From contig NC_081831.1 in NCBI RefSeq assembly GCF_030867095.1, positions 71,252,716-71,316,715 of the forward strand: a stretch of DNA of 64,000 nucleotides. The letters run 5' to 3'. Every line of letters starts with the position of its first letter. The first letter of the stretch is position 1. Of this stretch, positions 13,072-61,353 are shown in pieces. The notes under the pieces were generated by a model, which saw only the letters and a list, made by a program, of their open reading frames with translations, was not told where the DNA came from and ran no database searches. The stretch is from Alligator mississippiensis (Eukaryota > Chordata > Crocodylia > Alligatoridae). The translations under genes were made by a program, and so were the position numbers.

Positions 13072-13257
13072 CAGGGGCAGGCAATTATTTTGGGCGTAGG
13101 GTCACTTACTGAGTTTTGGCAAGCCATCGAGGGCTGCATGATAGGCAGCCGGGGCAGATAAATATTAATTTTCTAAATTTTTTAGGGGCCCCGCAGGCCA
13201 GATAGAATGGCCTGGCGGGCCACATCTGGCCCCCAGGCTGCATTTTGCCAACCCCTG
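13072..13257. mobile_element. hAT-type MITE inserted in the ERV fossil
   Basis: This 186-bp element has terminal inverted repeats CAGGGGCAGGCAATTA and, on the other strand, CAGGGGTTGGCAAAAT. It is flanked by an 8-bp target duplication, gattatga (13064-13071) and gattatta (13258-13265), with 7 of 8 bases matching. An 8-bp duplication and CAGGG termini are typical of non-autonomous hAT transposons. It has no coding capacity. Confidence 0.9.
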
Positions 13258-15869
13258 GATTATTATCTTTACACACATTCCACATCTTCATGAGTCAGGC
13301 ACACTTTCATATTACTTGTTTTCCATGCACCCACTCTTTATATGCCCACTGGTGGTGGTATCGTGGATACATGACAAGTCCCTCACTAACTTGACCCACC
13401 GACACCAATGGGTATATAGTAATTTGAGAATTAGCATCAAGTGACTATATAAGTAACAATTCGTTGTGCTTCCTCATAGACAAAAGAGATCAACTTCCAC
13501 AAAACAGAAAGGTCCCTTTCTGCCACAGAGGTGTGATCCCACACAGTTTTTTTCAGTTCAATAGGAAGGTGACCCTGAAAGCCTGAACAAAATATTTGGA
13601 TAACTGTACTTTGACTTAGGACCTGTGCCTGGATGCAAGCTAGTGGCAGGGAGACATTGTATCAAAGTAGTGTGCCAATGGCAGTGATAATCACTTGATT
13701 ATCCTCTGTAACATGAGTAGAATGTCTCCCACCAGTTCGTCTTCCTAGGCGGGATAATGATCCAACAAAGGACCTTCTAATCTTTTGTACTTCAGCAGTA
13801 GTGTAGCTCAATTTGTTTGCCAAAATTTTGATATTGGCACTATCTATAAAACAGCTACTTCAAGTCCTGCTCTAGCAACTGTGGTCAATAGCACATAACA
13901 CTTTGTTCGTATGTGGACTTGGGCATTATTAGTGTTATCGGGGTTGCGCAATACCACCCGTTTCCTCTTGTACTCTCCTGCCACAACTTTGGTCTTATGA
14001 GGGGAGGAAAGAGATTGGTATGAAGTTAATTGGTACTTGCAGGATAACTTCCCCCGACATGTTAAGTCACTCCGCGTATTTTTTATTCTTTCTTTTACAG
14101 CGGCCCGAGTTGCAGGCAACAGCCTTGTCAACTTTCTCCCAGAACCGCTCGTCAGCTCTGGAGTGGATTCCTTCCCTTGGGAACTTCAAGGTAAGTCCCA
14201 CCAGTGCTCCGTGGTGCTAATTAACTCATTAGCTAGTGCAGCTACAGTCTCTTTGCACTGTTGCCAGCGTAAAACCCCGGGCAACTCTTTTTTGGTTACC
14301 CTTCCAGGTTTGGCTGGGGCTGGTCAGTATTGCCTGTGCTCAGCCTCCCTCATGTTACTGAGACTTTCCCTGGTTTTCTCTTCTTCTTTTCTCACGCTGC
14401 CGCTCCCTGCCGGTAATTGATCGGTTTGCGGCTGCGCTCATTAAGCCCTGCTTCCCGATTCCCTCCTCAGGGTTGGTTTCGAGGCCTCACAGTTCATCAG
14501 CCTTCCTATAAAGAAACATAAAACAAAGAGCTCCCCCCTTTGATAGGGAAGTTATTGTAGCCTTCAATTAAAGCTAGCCATTTAATAATTTTACTTTTTG
14601 CCATTTTTTATCCCAAACATCCAATGATAGGCTAGATAGCTTATAGCTAGGGTACCAGCAGCCCTTAATGAATGTGGGAGCTGGCAATTTTTCAATCACT
14701 TCTACCCACTAGGCACCTGGAGTTCGACCGTGCCATTGATTCCTGAATATATTACCCCCTGCTGTACTAGTTGAGGTTTTTTGTCTGTTAACTTTAAATC
14801 CTGTATCTTGAATAATTTATAATAGTGCACAGATGACTTCATAAATTCTTGCATGGGTCCATGAATTAAAACATCATCTACATAGGGTATAACTGCAGTT
14901 TAGTATTGATCGGGCAACTGTTCCCACATTTCAGCTTATTTTTAGCCTACCCCTTTGGGTGCTGGCTGGCTAACATTTTTTAACATCCCCTGTTCAGTCC
15001 CAAGGCAACTCCAAAACCTGATTTATTTTAAAGGCTGCACACTGTTGCCCCTGAAGAATTACATGTAGATTAATTATTTTTTGCTTCCCTGTAAAAATAA
15101 ATGTCTTGGTTTGGTAAAGGCATTTTGGTTTCCTTCTCATTGAATCCTTTAATACTATATTTGCCTTCCAGAATTGGAAAGGGGAGGTCTCATTACTTAT
15201 AGGAAAAGAAGCACCTGTACTTACTAACACATCTTGCCCAGGGGTTTTTTTGTTTTTTTCCCCTTTGCACAGTATAACAAGCATTTTACTAACTCAATTG
15301 TTGGAAGGCCATGGATTTTTCCTTTTGTGTAATGTTACATGGGAAATGCATTTTAGCCTGCAAAACAAAATTAAGAAACTGCCAGGGCAGATGCCTCACT
15401 TAACATCTGGTTATAATTATTAGGGTTTTGCCCCGTTTTCAAGCCTTTGATTGTGATGTGTGGACCCATTTCAATTTGATTTCCTTTCTCTTTGACTGTA
15501 TTTTAATTTGATATACAGTAGGACTAGCCTTATTTACAATTATGGCAGGTCCAGCCCTGATGGAGCACAATACATGGTTTTTTCCCCCAGTAAGCCTGGT
15601 ACATGACCAGGGCACCAACTTTCCATTTGACAGGTTTTCAAGTGGCCCAAATTGTCTGTCCATCTGATTACATTTTACCTTTAAAGCTTGGGCATCTGCA
15701 TTTTTTTCTGCCAGTCATGGCTTAGTAGGGAGTGATTTCATGGGCAACTGTTGTTTTTGTTGCAAAGCCCTAATCTTTGTCAATCTTTGTCTTGTTGGCT
15801 TACTACTTTTCTTAGAGCCAATTTTTAAAGTGCGGTTTGCCCTTTTCACTTGTTCTGGCCACAGGAGAA

Positions 15870-15974
15870 ACCCTCCCCCGTTTGGCAGCAAGGGACCCCT
15901 CCCCCCCGATTGCTGACTGTCCACTGGGGGTGGTAAGTGCCCCCCCAACTCAGAAGGCACCAGGCGCCCATGGA
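15870..15974. repeat. GC-rich repeat fragment between ERV fossil and CR1
   Basis: It shares attgctgactg, a run of c/g and the ggcaccaggcgcccatgg motif with 18430-18530 (ggcaccagtcgcccatgg). It separates the retroviral sequence from the CR1 fragment. Confidence 0.6.
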
Positions 15975-17395
15975 CTGAGGTGAGGCTGACTGGTCTGTAG
16001 TTCCCCAGATTCTCCTTCTGCCCTTTCTTAAAGATGGGTACTATATTTGCCTTCTTTTAATTGTCTGGGACCTCTCCCAATCATCATGAGTTTTCTAAGA
16101 TGATGGCCAGTGGCTCTACAATCGTATCAACCAGCTCCCTCGGCACCCTTGTGTGCATCGCGTCCAGCCCCATGGTCTTGTACAAGTCCAGCTTTTCTGA
16201 TTAGTCCCTAACTTGTTCTTTCACCACTGTTGGGTGCTCACCTTCTCCTCAAACTTTGTTACCAGGTGCAGCAGTCTGGGAGCTGATCTTGTCTATAAAG
16301 ACAGAGGTAAAAAAGATATTAAGTACTTCAGCCTTTTCCACATCATCTGCCTCAGTCATTAAGGGACCCACAGTTTCCCTGATCTTCCTCTTGTTGCTGA
16401 CATACTTGTAGAAACCCTTCTTGTTACCCTTCACGTCCCTTGCTAGCTGCAACTCCAATTGCACGTTGGCCTTCCTGTTTTCATCCTTGCATACCCAAGC
16501 AATACTCTTATACTCCTCCCTAGTTGTTTGTCCAAGTTCCCACTCCTTGTAAGCTTTCTTTTTGTGTTTTAGCTCACTGAAGAGTTCCCTGCTAAGCCAA
16601 GCTGTTCTTTTGCCATGCTTGCTAGTCCTTCCTGCGCATTGGGTTCCTTCAGGTTTCTTTAAAGTACAACCAACTCTCTTGGACTCCTTTCCCCATCAGA
16701 CTGGCCTCCCAGGGATCCTGCCCATTAGTTCCTGAAGTGAGTCAAAGTCTGCTTTTTTGAAGTCCAGGGTCCATACACTGCTAATCTCCTTCCTTCCTTT
16801 CCTCAGGATCCTCAACTCAGTCATCTCGTGGTTGCTGCTGCCCAAATTGACATTTACTTCTACATCCCTCACCAATTTTTCTGTGTTTGTGAGCAGTAGG
16901 TCAAGAAGAGCATAGCCCCTAGTTGGCCTCTTCTGCACTTGCACCTGGATATTGTCCTCAACACTCTCCAAAAACTTCCTGAATTGCCTGCGCACTGCTG
17001 TACGCACTCCCAGCAGGTGTCGGAGTAATTGAAGTCCCCCATAAGAACCAGGGTCTGTGATTGGGAAACTTCCGCTAGCTGTTTGAAGCAAGTCTCATGC
17101 ATTTCATCCTCCTTGTCAGGTGATCTATAGCAGATACCCAACGTGACATCATCCTTGTTGCTCTTCCTTCTGTCCCTAACCCAGAGACTTTCAACAGGCC
17201 TAACTTCAGTTTCATACCGGAGCTCTGAGAAATCATACAGTTCTTTTATACAAAACGCAACTCCTCCTCCTCTTCTCCCCTGCCTGTCCTTCCTGAACGG
17301 TTTGTACCCATTCGTGACAGTGCTCCAGTCATGCGCGCTTCCACCAAGTCTCTGTTATTCCAGTCAGGTCATCGTTCCATGATTGTGCAAGGATT
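15975..17395 (-). mobile_element. CR1 LINE fragment (endonuclease to early RT), right of ERV fossil
   Basis: Minus-strand frames show CR1 ORF2 endonuclease pieces: GITETWWKRAHDW near 17340, RKDRQGRRGGGVAF near 17270, LGICYRSPDKEDEM near 17130 and LVLMGDFNYSDTCWE near 17035. Downstream sequence at 16000-16070 matches the NYRPxSLTS part of RT. It carries several frameshifts and is older than the intron 10 copy. It stops at about 15975, before the FADD motif. Confidence 0.85.
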
Positions 17396-17984
17396 TCAGT
17401 GAAAGTACATAGGTTATACTGCATTAGAAAAAGAATTGTGTAAGAAATCATGAAAGTGGCCACATAAAAATAAGCTTGAAATGTATGCATTTAGTTCAGC
17501 TTTTTAAAAAACTGGCACATCCACTAGTAATAAATAATTGACAAGTTTTGCATAAACAAGAATTTCCTAATGTTCAGCATTACTGTCAACTTCAGGACAC
17601 TTTTGTAAAATGCAGCTGAAAAAATCTGAAAGTGACGTTTTTTCTGTTCACCAAATTGATTTCTAATTTTTCAGGCACAAATCAATGGCGTACATGACCA
17701 ATCCTATTTTTGGCAAGTCATATCTAAAATCAGCAGTGACAGCACATGTAAGGAATGCAAAGAGCTCCTAGTGCAATAAAGAGAAGCACAGGCAACATTG
17801 CTGATTAATATTTACCACTTCCATGTGTTTTCCCTGGGAGTGACTGAGATTTAAAAATCAAACCTCAAAAAAACAAAGCTAAAAGTTTATTGTTTAATGC
17901 TCAGATCTTGTCTTGTCCTTCAGGGCGCTACGTTTGCAACAGGACTTCCACCATGAGTCTTTATAATTTGCAAAACAGTCATTA
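17396..17984. other. Intergenic stretch, no gene recognised
   Basis: This is AT-rich sequence between the CR1 fragment and the Tigger-like MITE. It shows no frame or repeat that I can identify. Confidence 0.55.
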
Positions 17985-18210
17985 CAGGCAACCTCCGCTT
18001 AGCGCTGTTTATTGGTTCCCGAAAAACCAAGCGTTAAGCGAAACCGAACGTATTTGATGACCCACGACCACAATTGTTTTTAATGACCCGAGATGGTGAC
18101 CGTGAGCATTATAACGAAACTCACTGAGTGCTAAGTGAAATCAGGTATCAATTTAAAATGAACATTATAGTGAAATAGCACTAAGCGAAAGTGTGAAGTG
18201 GGGGTTGCCG
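17985..18210. mobile_element. Tigger/pogo-like MITE
   Basis: The left end reads TA then CAGGCAACCTCCGCTTAGCG. The right end, on the other strand, reads CGGCAACCCCCACTT and then CGCTTAGTGC. The TA flank on the left (CA on the right) and the CAGG-type termini followed by a cgcttag motif resemble pogo/Tigger non-autonomous elements. It is about 226 bp, internally AT-rich, and non-coding. The family name is tentative. Confidence 0.55.
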
Positions 18211-18540
18211 CAAGTCATTCGATTGGGAACACGGGCCCACACAGCAGCGGTTAATCCGGTGGCGATGTGTAGGGGTGCATCCCCTGACCGGCTGCACTCT
18301 CGGTGTAGGTGACAGGCAAGCGGGGCAGGCGGGAGCGTTGGTGCTCCCCCTGCGGGCGCCAGCTCGGGAGTGGGAGCGCTGTGGCCGCTTCCTGGTCAGT
18401 GTGATCGGCCGTGGGGGACCCCCCCATTGGTGAGATTGGCCGTGGGAGGACTCCCCCCCATTGCTGACTGGTCCCTGGGGGGGCACTTGCCCCCTAACTA
18501 AGGTGGCACCAGTCGCCCATGGGCTAATTAACCTTCCCCA
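18211..18540. repeat. GC-rich interspersed repeat block just upstream of the CpG island
   Basis: Runs such as ggccgtgggggacccccccat and attgctgactg recur. A matching piece is found at 15880-15975 (attgctgactgtcc, ggcaccaggcgcccatgg) and a short related motif near 62280. It is a dispersed repeat of unknown family that fades into the THOC2 CpG island, so part of the apparent promoter GC content is repeat-derived. Confidence 0.6.
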
Positions 18541-19193
18541 TTAGTAGGGGGGCTATTGGGTAGTGTTAATTGAATGAATGGGATGAACAGACAAAAGAGG
18601 GAGGGGAAGGAGGTCGATGGCTCAGAAGGGGTGCCCCGAAGGGCTGGGCAGTGGGAAGGCGCACGCCGGCCACCTTGCAAGCGACCCCGAGGAGCCGGCG
18701 GACGCGGCCCGGGGAAACCGGCTGGAGCTGACCAGGGACAAGAAAACGCCCCCCCGTCCCCAGGGGGCCTCTGGCCAGAGCCGCCATCCTGGTCAAGCAG
18801 CCCGCGAGCCTAGGCCACCACGGGTCACGACAAGCCCGGGCGGCCGTCAAGCTAGTCCGTTGATCCGAAACCGGACGCCTGTACAAACTCTGCTTTTCTC
18901 GTCAAGAGAAACCGGACGCCTCTATTTTTCCTCTTGAAGAAAAATCCCCCCTCCCCCCGCTGGAAAGATCATAGCATCCAACTGAAAAGACGCCGCCGTC
19001 ACTCGCATCTCGGCCGCACTTCGGAGGCGGGAACACCACGGCACGAGCGCGGGGCTCGAACCCGCGGCATTGGCGGGGAGGCGGGAGCGGCGGCTCCCGG
19101 CGTGCCCCGCGCGCGCTTCCCGGCGTGCCCCGCGGCCGGCCTCTGACCCCGGCCGTCGCTGCCCATCCGGGCTCTCGGCGCCACACGGGGAAG

Positions 19194-56151
<36,958 letters not shown>

Positions 56152-56262
56152 GTTGGTAATATGTACAGCAACTTGTCTAAACTTTAAACCAGCCTGTTCC
56201 CAAATTGTTTGCGTTGTGTGTTCATATGCAGAAGCAGGACAATGAATCCAAACCACATAAAA

Positions 56263-56289
56263 AAAAAAAAAAGAGAGAGAGAGAGAGAT
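56263..56289. repeat. Poly-A then (GA)n tract (intron 12)
   Basis: A run of A is followed directly by about seven ga dinucleotides, roughly 110 bp after exon 12. Confidence 0.85.
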
Positions 56290-56369
56290 TCTTTACATCT
56301 TCCAAATGAGTTTTCATCTTTAATTTTTAGGACCTATAAAAGATGTGCTTTTATGGCAAAAGTAAATAG

Positions 56370-56460
56370 TTTCATTGATGTTAGGTGCTGGAAGGGACCT
56401 TACAGGTCATTGGGTCCAGTCCCCCCTGCATTTATAGTTTGGTGTCATCCACAAACTGCC
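56370..56460 (-). repeat. CR1 3'-end fragment (intron 12)
   Basis: The stretch gttaggtgctggaagggacc then ggtcattgggtccagtcccc is a CR1 3' end in antisense. Sequence after 56435 (tggtgtcatccacaaactgcc) resembles an internal CR1 segment, so the copy is internally deleted. Confidence 0.75.
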
Positions 56461-57449
56461 AGTTCACATTTTATGAAAGATAATGCCAAATGCATGTATG
56501 CCAAGCTATACAATCAAGCTGATGCCTTGTTCCTCACTCCAGCCCTTCACATCTACCCACCAGCTGACCTAATTTGGAACATTCTTGCAATGTTATCTTT
56601 TCTATGAGTAGATTTTAATGAAAATGCATTATAAAATTGCAGTGAAGTTCTTGCATTGGAAAAGCTTCTGAGGGCAAATGTTAGCACTCTGATACAGTTC
56701 CAGTTTTATTTTTGTTTTTTCTTTATACTCTATCTGTTGGGTATCCTAATGAACAGGGGCTAGTGTATGTCTTTATATTTCCTCTGAAAGTAATACAGGC
56801 TTCCTCTATTTTCCCAGTTGAAATGCTGCTGTTTTCTAGCTGTGCTCCCTCTGCTGGTCTCATGGTGCTGACTTGCTTTCATAGTATACCTATCTGTTTC
56901 TGACTTCTAGAGTAAAAGATTGGGATTTAAATCAAAATGTGTTGCATATTATCACTGAGACCAGATATTAGGCTATCACCACTGAATTTAGAGTGAAGGA
57001 TATAGTTTACTGTGATCAGAATCCCATTGGGAATATCTAGATTTTCTGTAACCACGGTTTTAAATACTGAATATATAACAAAATCCCTTTTTGTCACACA
57101 CTTTAATTGAGGATTATACAGTTCACTGTATATTTCTAGCTGATCTGGTTTTAGATCAGTTACTCCCCTAACAAGGAACCAAGTTTTATTTTGGTGTCCT
57201 GAATCATCAACTTCCCTTTCACCTCTCATTTGTTGCCAGATACTTTAAAACAAAACTAGACATTATGTAGTCACTGGAGTGAGAATTCCAGTGTGTGAAC
57301 ATGGAGCGTTTTCTATGCCCTCTTTTCTGTGTGTAGCAATCCTATTTACTTGGGTAAAAAGCATCACTTAAATAGCTTACATACTGCACGGCCGTATTTT
57401 CGTACATACTGTGCACCCCTAAATAAGATGCCTTGTTTTTGGAAGGAAG

Positions 57450-57900
57450 AGGGCACGTCTACGTGAGACATTTACTGCAGAGCTGCCTAATTAGCTGTGC
57501 AGTAAACGTCTCATGTCTACACATGCGGCCCTATTAGGCCACAGGAAACTACTTAACTGCTGCAGAATTTTTTTTAGCGCACAGCAGCACACGTGTAGAT
57601 GCTGGTGGCTGGCTGTGGCATGAGGATGATTCAGTGTGGTGGCTGCCTGCAGGCTAGCCCTGCACTGAAACTCCTTTGTGTTGCAGCCAGCCCCTCTGCA
57701 GCATGTTGAGCCAGGTCCGAGTAGCCCTGGCCTGGCAGGCTGACCCCTCCCCGGGCTCCCTGCCAGCTAGGGTACTTTGCCAGCTCAGGGTGCTGCGGTC
57801 CCAGGCGCAAGTTCAAATGGCATGCATGGGGACAGTAAACACTAGTACAGTATTGCTGCAGTTTATTGTCATGTGCTAATAGGAAGTGTAGACATGCCCA
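57450..57900. repeat. TIR-type interspersed repeat, gggcacgtctac family (intron 12)
   Basis: The left terminus agggcacgtctac pairs with the right terminus (tgggcatgtctac on the other strand). Internal ctgtgcagtaaacgtctc and GC-rich stretches recur in the repeats at 58820-59314, 833-985 and 4757-4920. It is non-coding; the superfamily is not identified. Confidence 0.6.
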
Positions 57901-58819
57901 GAATGTAGAAAAAAAAATTCCAGTGTTGTGGCCCAAAGCTGGCTTTTTCTTGAAGATGCTGTGCTACAAGATGGCTGCCAGCTTCTCTGTCCTTGCCAGA
58001 AAGCAAGAGAGTGAGGGTTAATGTGAACCTTTTCACAGCCTCTTTCATGTTGGTACCAGTTTTATCCCATCACAAGTTTTATCCCATTACAAAAGTAGGG
58101 AGGCCATGTAGTATCACCTCAATACCCTTGAAAAAGTTAACCCTGCCTTTTCCTGCTTCCCGGCTGGTGGCCATCTTGTAGAACAATGTCTTTATCCTCC
58201 TGTGCCTCCGTGCAGTAAGTTCTGGCAAGATGCAGTACTGCAAAATGGTCTTCACCACTTAATACATGCTCCCCAGTTTTCGAGAGCTGATTTCGGTGTG
58301 CATGTAGATGCAAGTAAATATAGTATTTAGAGAAGGTTTAATCAAGTTTTCAGAGATTTGGAGATGTTTGTCATATATTTTTATGTATAAAATATTTCTC
58401 AAAAAAGTCAATACTTTCTGAGAAATGCACAACCCATGATGCTTTATAACAAAATATGAATAGCTCAGTTATTCCTACACAGCAGTATTGTGCCCCACTA
58501 ATGCATTTTAAATATAGGATACTACTTGGAAAACCATGCTTTTTACTTATGGAGACATCTTTTCACATAAGGTCAATGTGGGCTCTTTTTATACAAAATT
58601 ATTGATGTTTTCTGCCATCAGAACTTAATATATGGTTCAGTTAATGAATCCAGTGTTTCTTATGTAGCTCTGCTGTGAAAACCGGAGTGAAGTAGAGTAA
58701 AACCTTTTACCCGCTATTTAACTGGCAGCACAGAGGTGTATTGCAAGTAGCTGCATGGTTGGGTACTAGCCTCTCGTATTTCGGGTTCATCCCTGGCTTA
58801 GCGCACGGTTAAGCTTAGA

Positions 58820-59314
58820 AAAGATGCAGCGGACATACCTGCACATGAAATTAATGTGGAACAATAAACTGTTACTCATCGCACCAGAGTTTATTGCTCC
58901 CAGGAGCTGTCTCTTCATGTGTGCTTGGGATTGCAGCATGTTGAGCTGGGTTGGAGCAGCCCTGGCTAGCAGGGAGCCTAGGGGTCAGCATGTTAGTCCA
59001 GGGTTGCTCCGACCTGGGTCTGTGTGCTGTGGAGGGGCTAGCTGGACACAAAGGCACTCCATTGCAGGGCTAGCTGGCAGGCAGTCCCTCACTGATGCAC
59101 CCTCGTGCCCCAGCCAGCGGGGTCTGTGTTTGCATGTGCCTTGCTGCGCACTAAAGAGCACTGCCGCAGAATAGTACTTGTATTTATAAATATCAACCTG
59201 TGGTAAAGAGAGTTAGTTTCCTGTGGCCTAATAGTGCCATGCATGTAGTCTTTAGAGTTTACTGTGGAGCTAATTGGGCAGCTGTGCAGTAAATGTTTTG
59301 TGTAGATGTGCCCA
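58820..59314. repeat. Interspersed repeat of the gggcacgtctac family, diverged (intron 12)
   Basis: The right end ggcagctgtgcagtaaatg then gtagatgtgccca matches the family terminus. Internal cagcatgttgagctgggttg matches gcatgttgagccaggtcc in the 57450-57900 copy. The left end is degraded. Confidence 0.5.
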
Positions 59315-59770
59315 GTGAGCATAACCTAGAGATCCTTTAATCACTGACACCTGGCTGATGACACCAGAGGGGAGCGCGCAGAAACCAGTCGGATTCCAAT
59401 GATCACATAAGAAAACCAGTCACTGCAGATACGCATATAGGTGTACTGTATTTCACTACTTGGGTACATGTACCAGTTAGTTGTCCTCTTTTATTTTTGC
59501 TCCTGCCTTCAAACTCCCATATGCTCCTGGAAGGTATTGCTTGACTTAACATCTTCAGTTGTGATCTGAAAGGGCCTTGAAACTCCTTGCCAGTCATATT
59601 TTTGACAGCCCAGCCAAACCTGATCCTGCTGTCTAGAAAAGGGGAGTGAAAGGGAGGAAAACTTGATTAGAAGCTGAGGCCTTATTAAACAAGAAAAAGC
59701 AGGGCTCAAGGAAGAGGGGAACCTGCTAGAACCTGAGGCCCTGTTGAGCTAAGGTTTTGCTGAAGCCTTA

Positions 59771-59815
59771 GCACGGGGGTGGCCAACCTGCAGCTCTTCG
59801 GAAGTTCTCTCTGCT
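59771..59815. repeat. hAT-like terminus fragment (intron 12)
   Basis: The stretch cgggggtggccaacctgcag resembles the end of hAT-type elements (cagggGTGGCCAACCTGC). No partner end is found. Confidence 0.35.
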
Positions 59816-60969
59816 GAAGCCATCCCAGACAACTGCTTGTTTTACCTTAAATGACAATGATAGAGATTCTACAACCTCTCTAGGCAATTTAGTTCCAGTG
59901 TTTAATCACCCTTGTTGCAGTTTAACATGTATAGATACTTTTACAGCATCACTTCTCTGAATAACATGAGTCTTAAAGCAAGCATTATATAATATCTGCT
60001 ACAGTAACGTTGTAGTAGTGGAGCAGACTAATGAGCTGTAAAATTTAAGATTAATGTCGATTCTCGATAAACATTATTATACTGGAGGAAGAATCATATC
60101 TTTCTAAGTGGTAAACTTTTTTGCAACAGCTTTTGACCTTGTTCTTAAAGGGTCAGTGAAGTCAGTATGTGGAAAAAAAAAGCAAATTGTGCATCTCCAT
60201 TTTACTTTTAAAACTGGCAGTTAAGAGACGGTAGTTTTTGGGTTTTGTTCTTTTTTAACAATCAGACTTTATAAGAAGACTGGTATTAAAAAACAAACAA
60301 GCAAAAAAACCCCCCTGCAGACTCCTCCTGGTCCATTCACGCAGAAAAGAAAAAGGTGCACAGTGCTAGTGGACGCAGATATGGGGTAATAATGGATTTC
60401 TGGCAGTCAGTCTAATTGAACCCCATAAACAGTAGCTTTATGTTAACTTGACTGGTAATACAAGATAAGTTTGACTTAGTGTGGCTGGCATGTGTTGAAA
60501 TGGCAGATTTTATTGTTCTGGGATCAGTGTTATGAAACATGACTTTCCATTGACCTGCAAAGATATCAGTAGTAGAACCGTGGAAACAGTTGCAGTGACA
60601 TAAATGTTTTTCATTTCAGCATTACTGTATCACTTCATTGTGATAAGAAAAAAATCTCAAAGCATCAGCAAAGGAACAAAGATGCTTATAACAACAGAGA
60701 AGTAAGGAAGCCTTGTTCCCTCTCAAAGCTTCAATGACATCAGGGAATTGGTCAAGCATTAGATGTCAAATCCAAAATTCATCAGAACTTAAAAGTTCTC
60801 TTGATGAATCTGACATCCTCTGCTGAAATTGAGCTGTGGAAGCAAAAATAAAACCTAGTAAAATCGTATCTCATCTACTGGTGTACTGGAGTAACTGAAT
60901 ATGTATGCAACCATAGAAACATACATGTGCATCCTAAATTGCAACAAGGAAGGTTTAGTTTAGTTATAG

Positions 60970-61072
60970 GGAAGAACTAACTATGAAAGTGGTTGAGCAC
61001 TGGAACAGAATACCTAGAGAGGCTGTGGAATCTCCATCATTGAGGGAAATGTCCTTGCATGAGCTGGAAAAA
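60970..61072 (+). repeat. CR1 ORF2 3'-end fragment (intron 12)
   Basis: The stretch tggttgagcactggaacaga, gagaggctgtggaatctcc and atcattgagggaaatg matches the end of CR1 ORF2 (the RVWNxLPxEVVEAPSL region) in sense orientation. It is old and short. Confidence 0.65.
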
Positions 61073-61353
61073 TAGACAAAAATGGGTGTGGGGGATTTTT
61101 TAATGCTGTGTATTATAAGCTGACCATAAGGACATTTAAGACATTTCTAGCGATGACAATATAAATAATGAAATTGAAACGCAACTATTTTTCACATGTC
61201 AAGATACATGAGATGCTGTAAACTTCGCATATAGTTTTAGGTAAAAATGTGATTATAGTAGCTTCTGTAAAGTGAGAACTTTACGTAAAGCTTTCAACTA
61301 TTCTGTTTAAAAATTGATTAATTCTGTTAGTGTGCAGGTTGGTCCTTCCACAG

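Larger units (their letters stand above)
11671..15860 (-). mobile_element. Endogenous retrovirus fossil (3' LTR, env, pol parts); broken and old
   Basis: This is a retroviral fossil on the minus strand, unassigned beyond retrovirus-like. Recognisable parts are a 3' LTR next to a purine tract, an envelope transmembrane-like segment near 12452-12772, an envelope-surface-like region around 13.8-14.4 kb, a reverse-transcriptase stretch with a YVDD box near 14.7-14.96 kb, a possible protease-like stretch near 15.0-15.28 kb, and integrase-like sequence near 15.43-15.86 kb. It is heavily broken, with many breaks, and no 5' LTR or primer-binding site is seen. The parts do not follow one simple gag-pol-env order, so it looks rearranged. 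A hAT MITE has inserted into it, which also suggests age. Confidence 0.75.
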
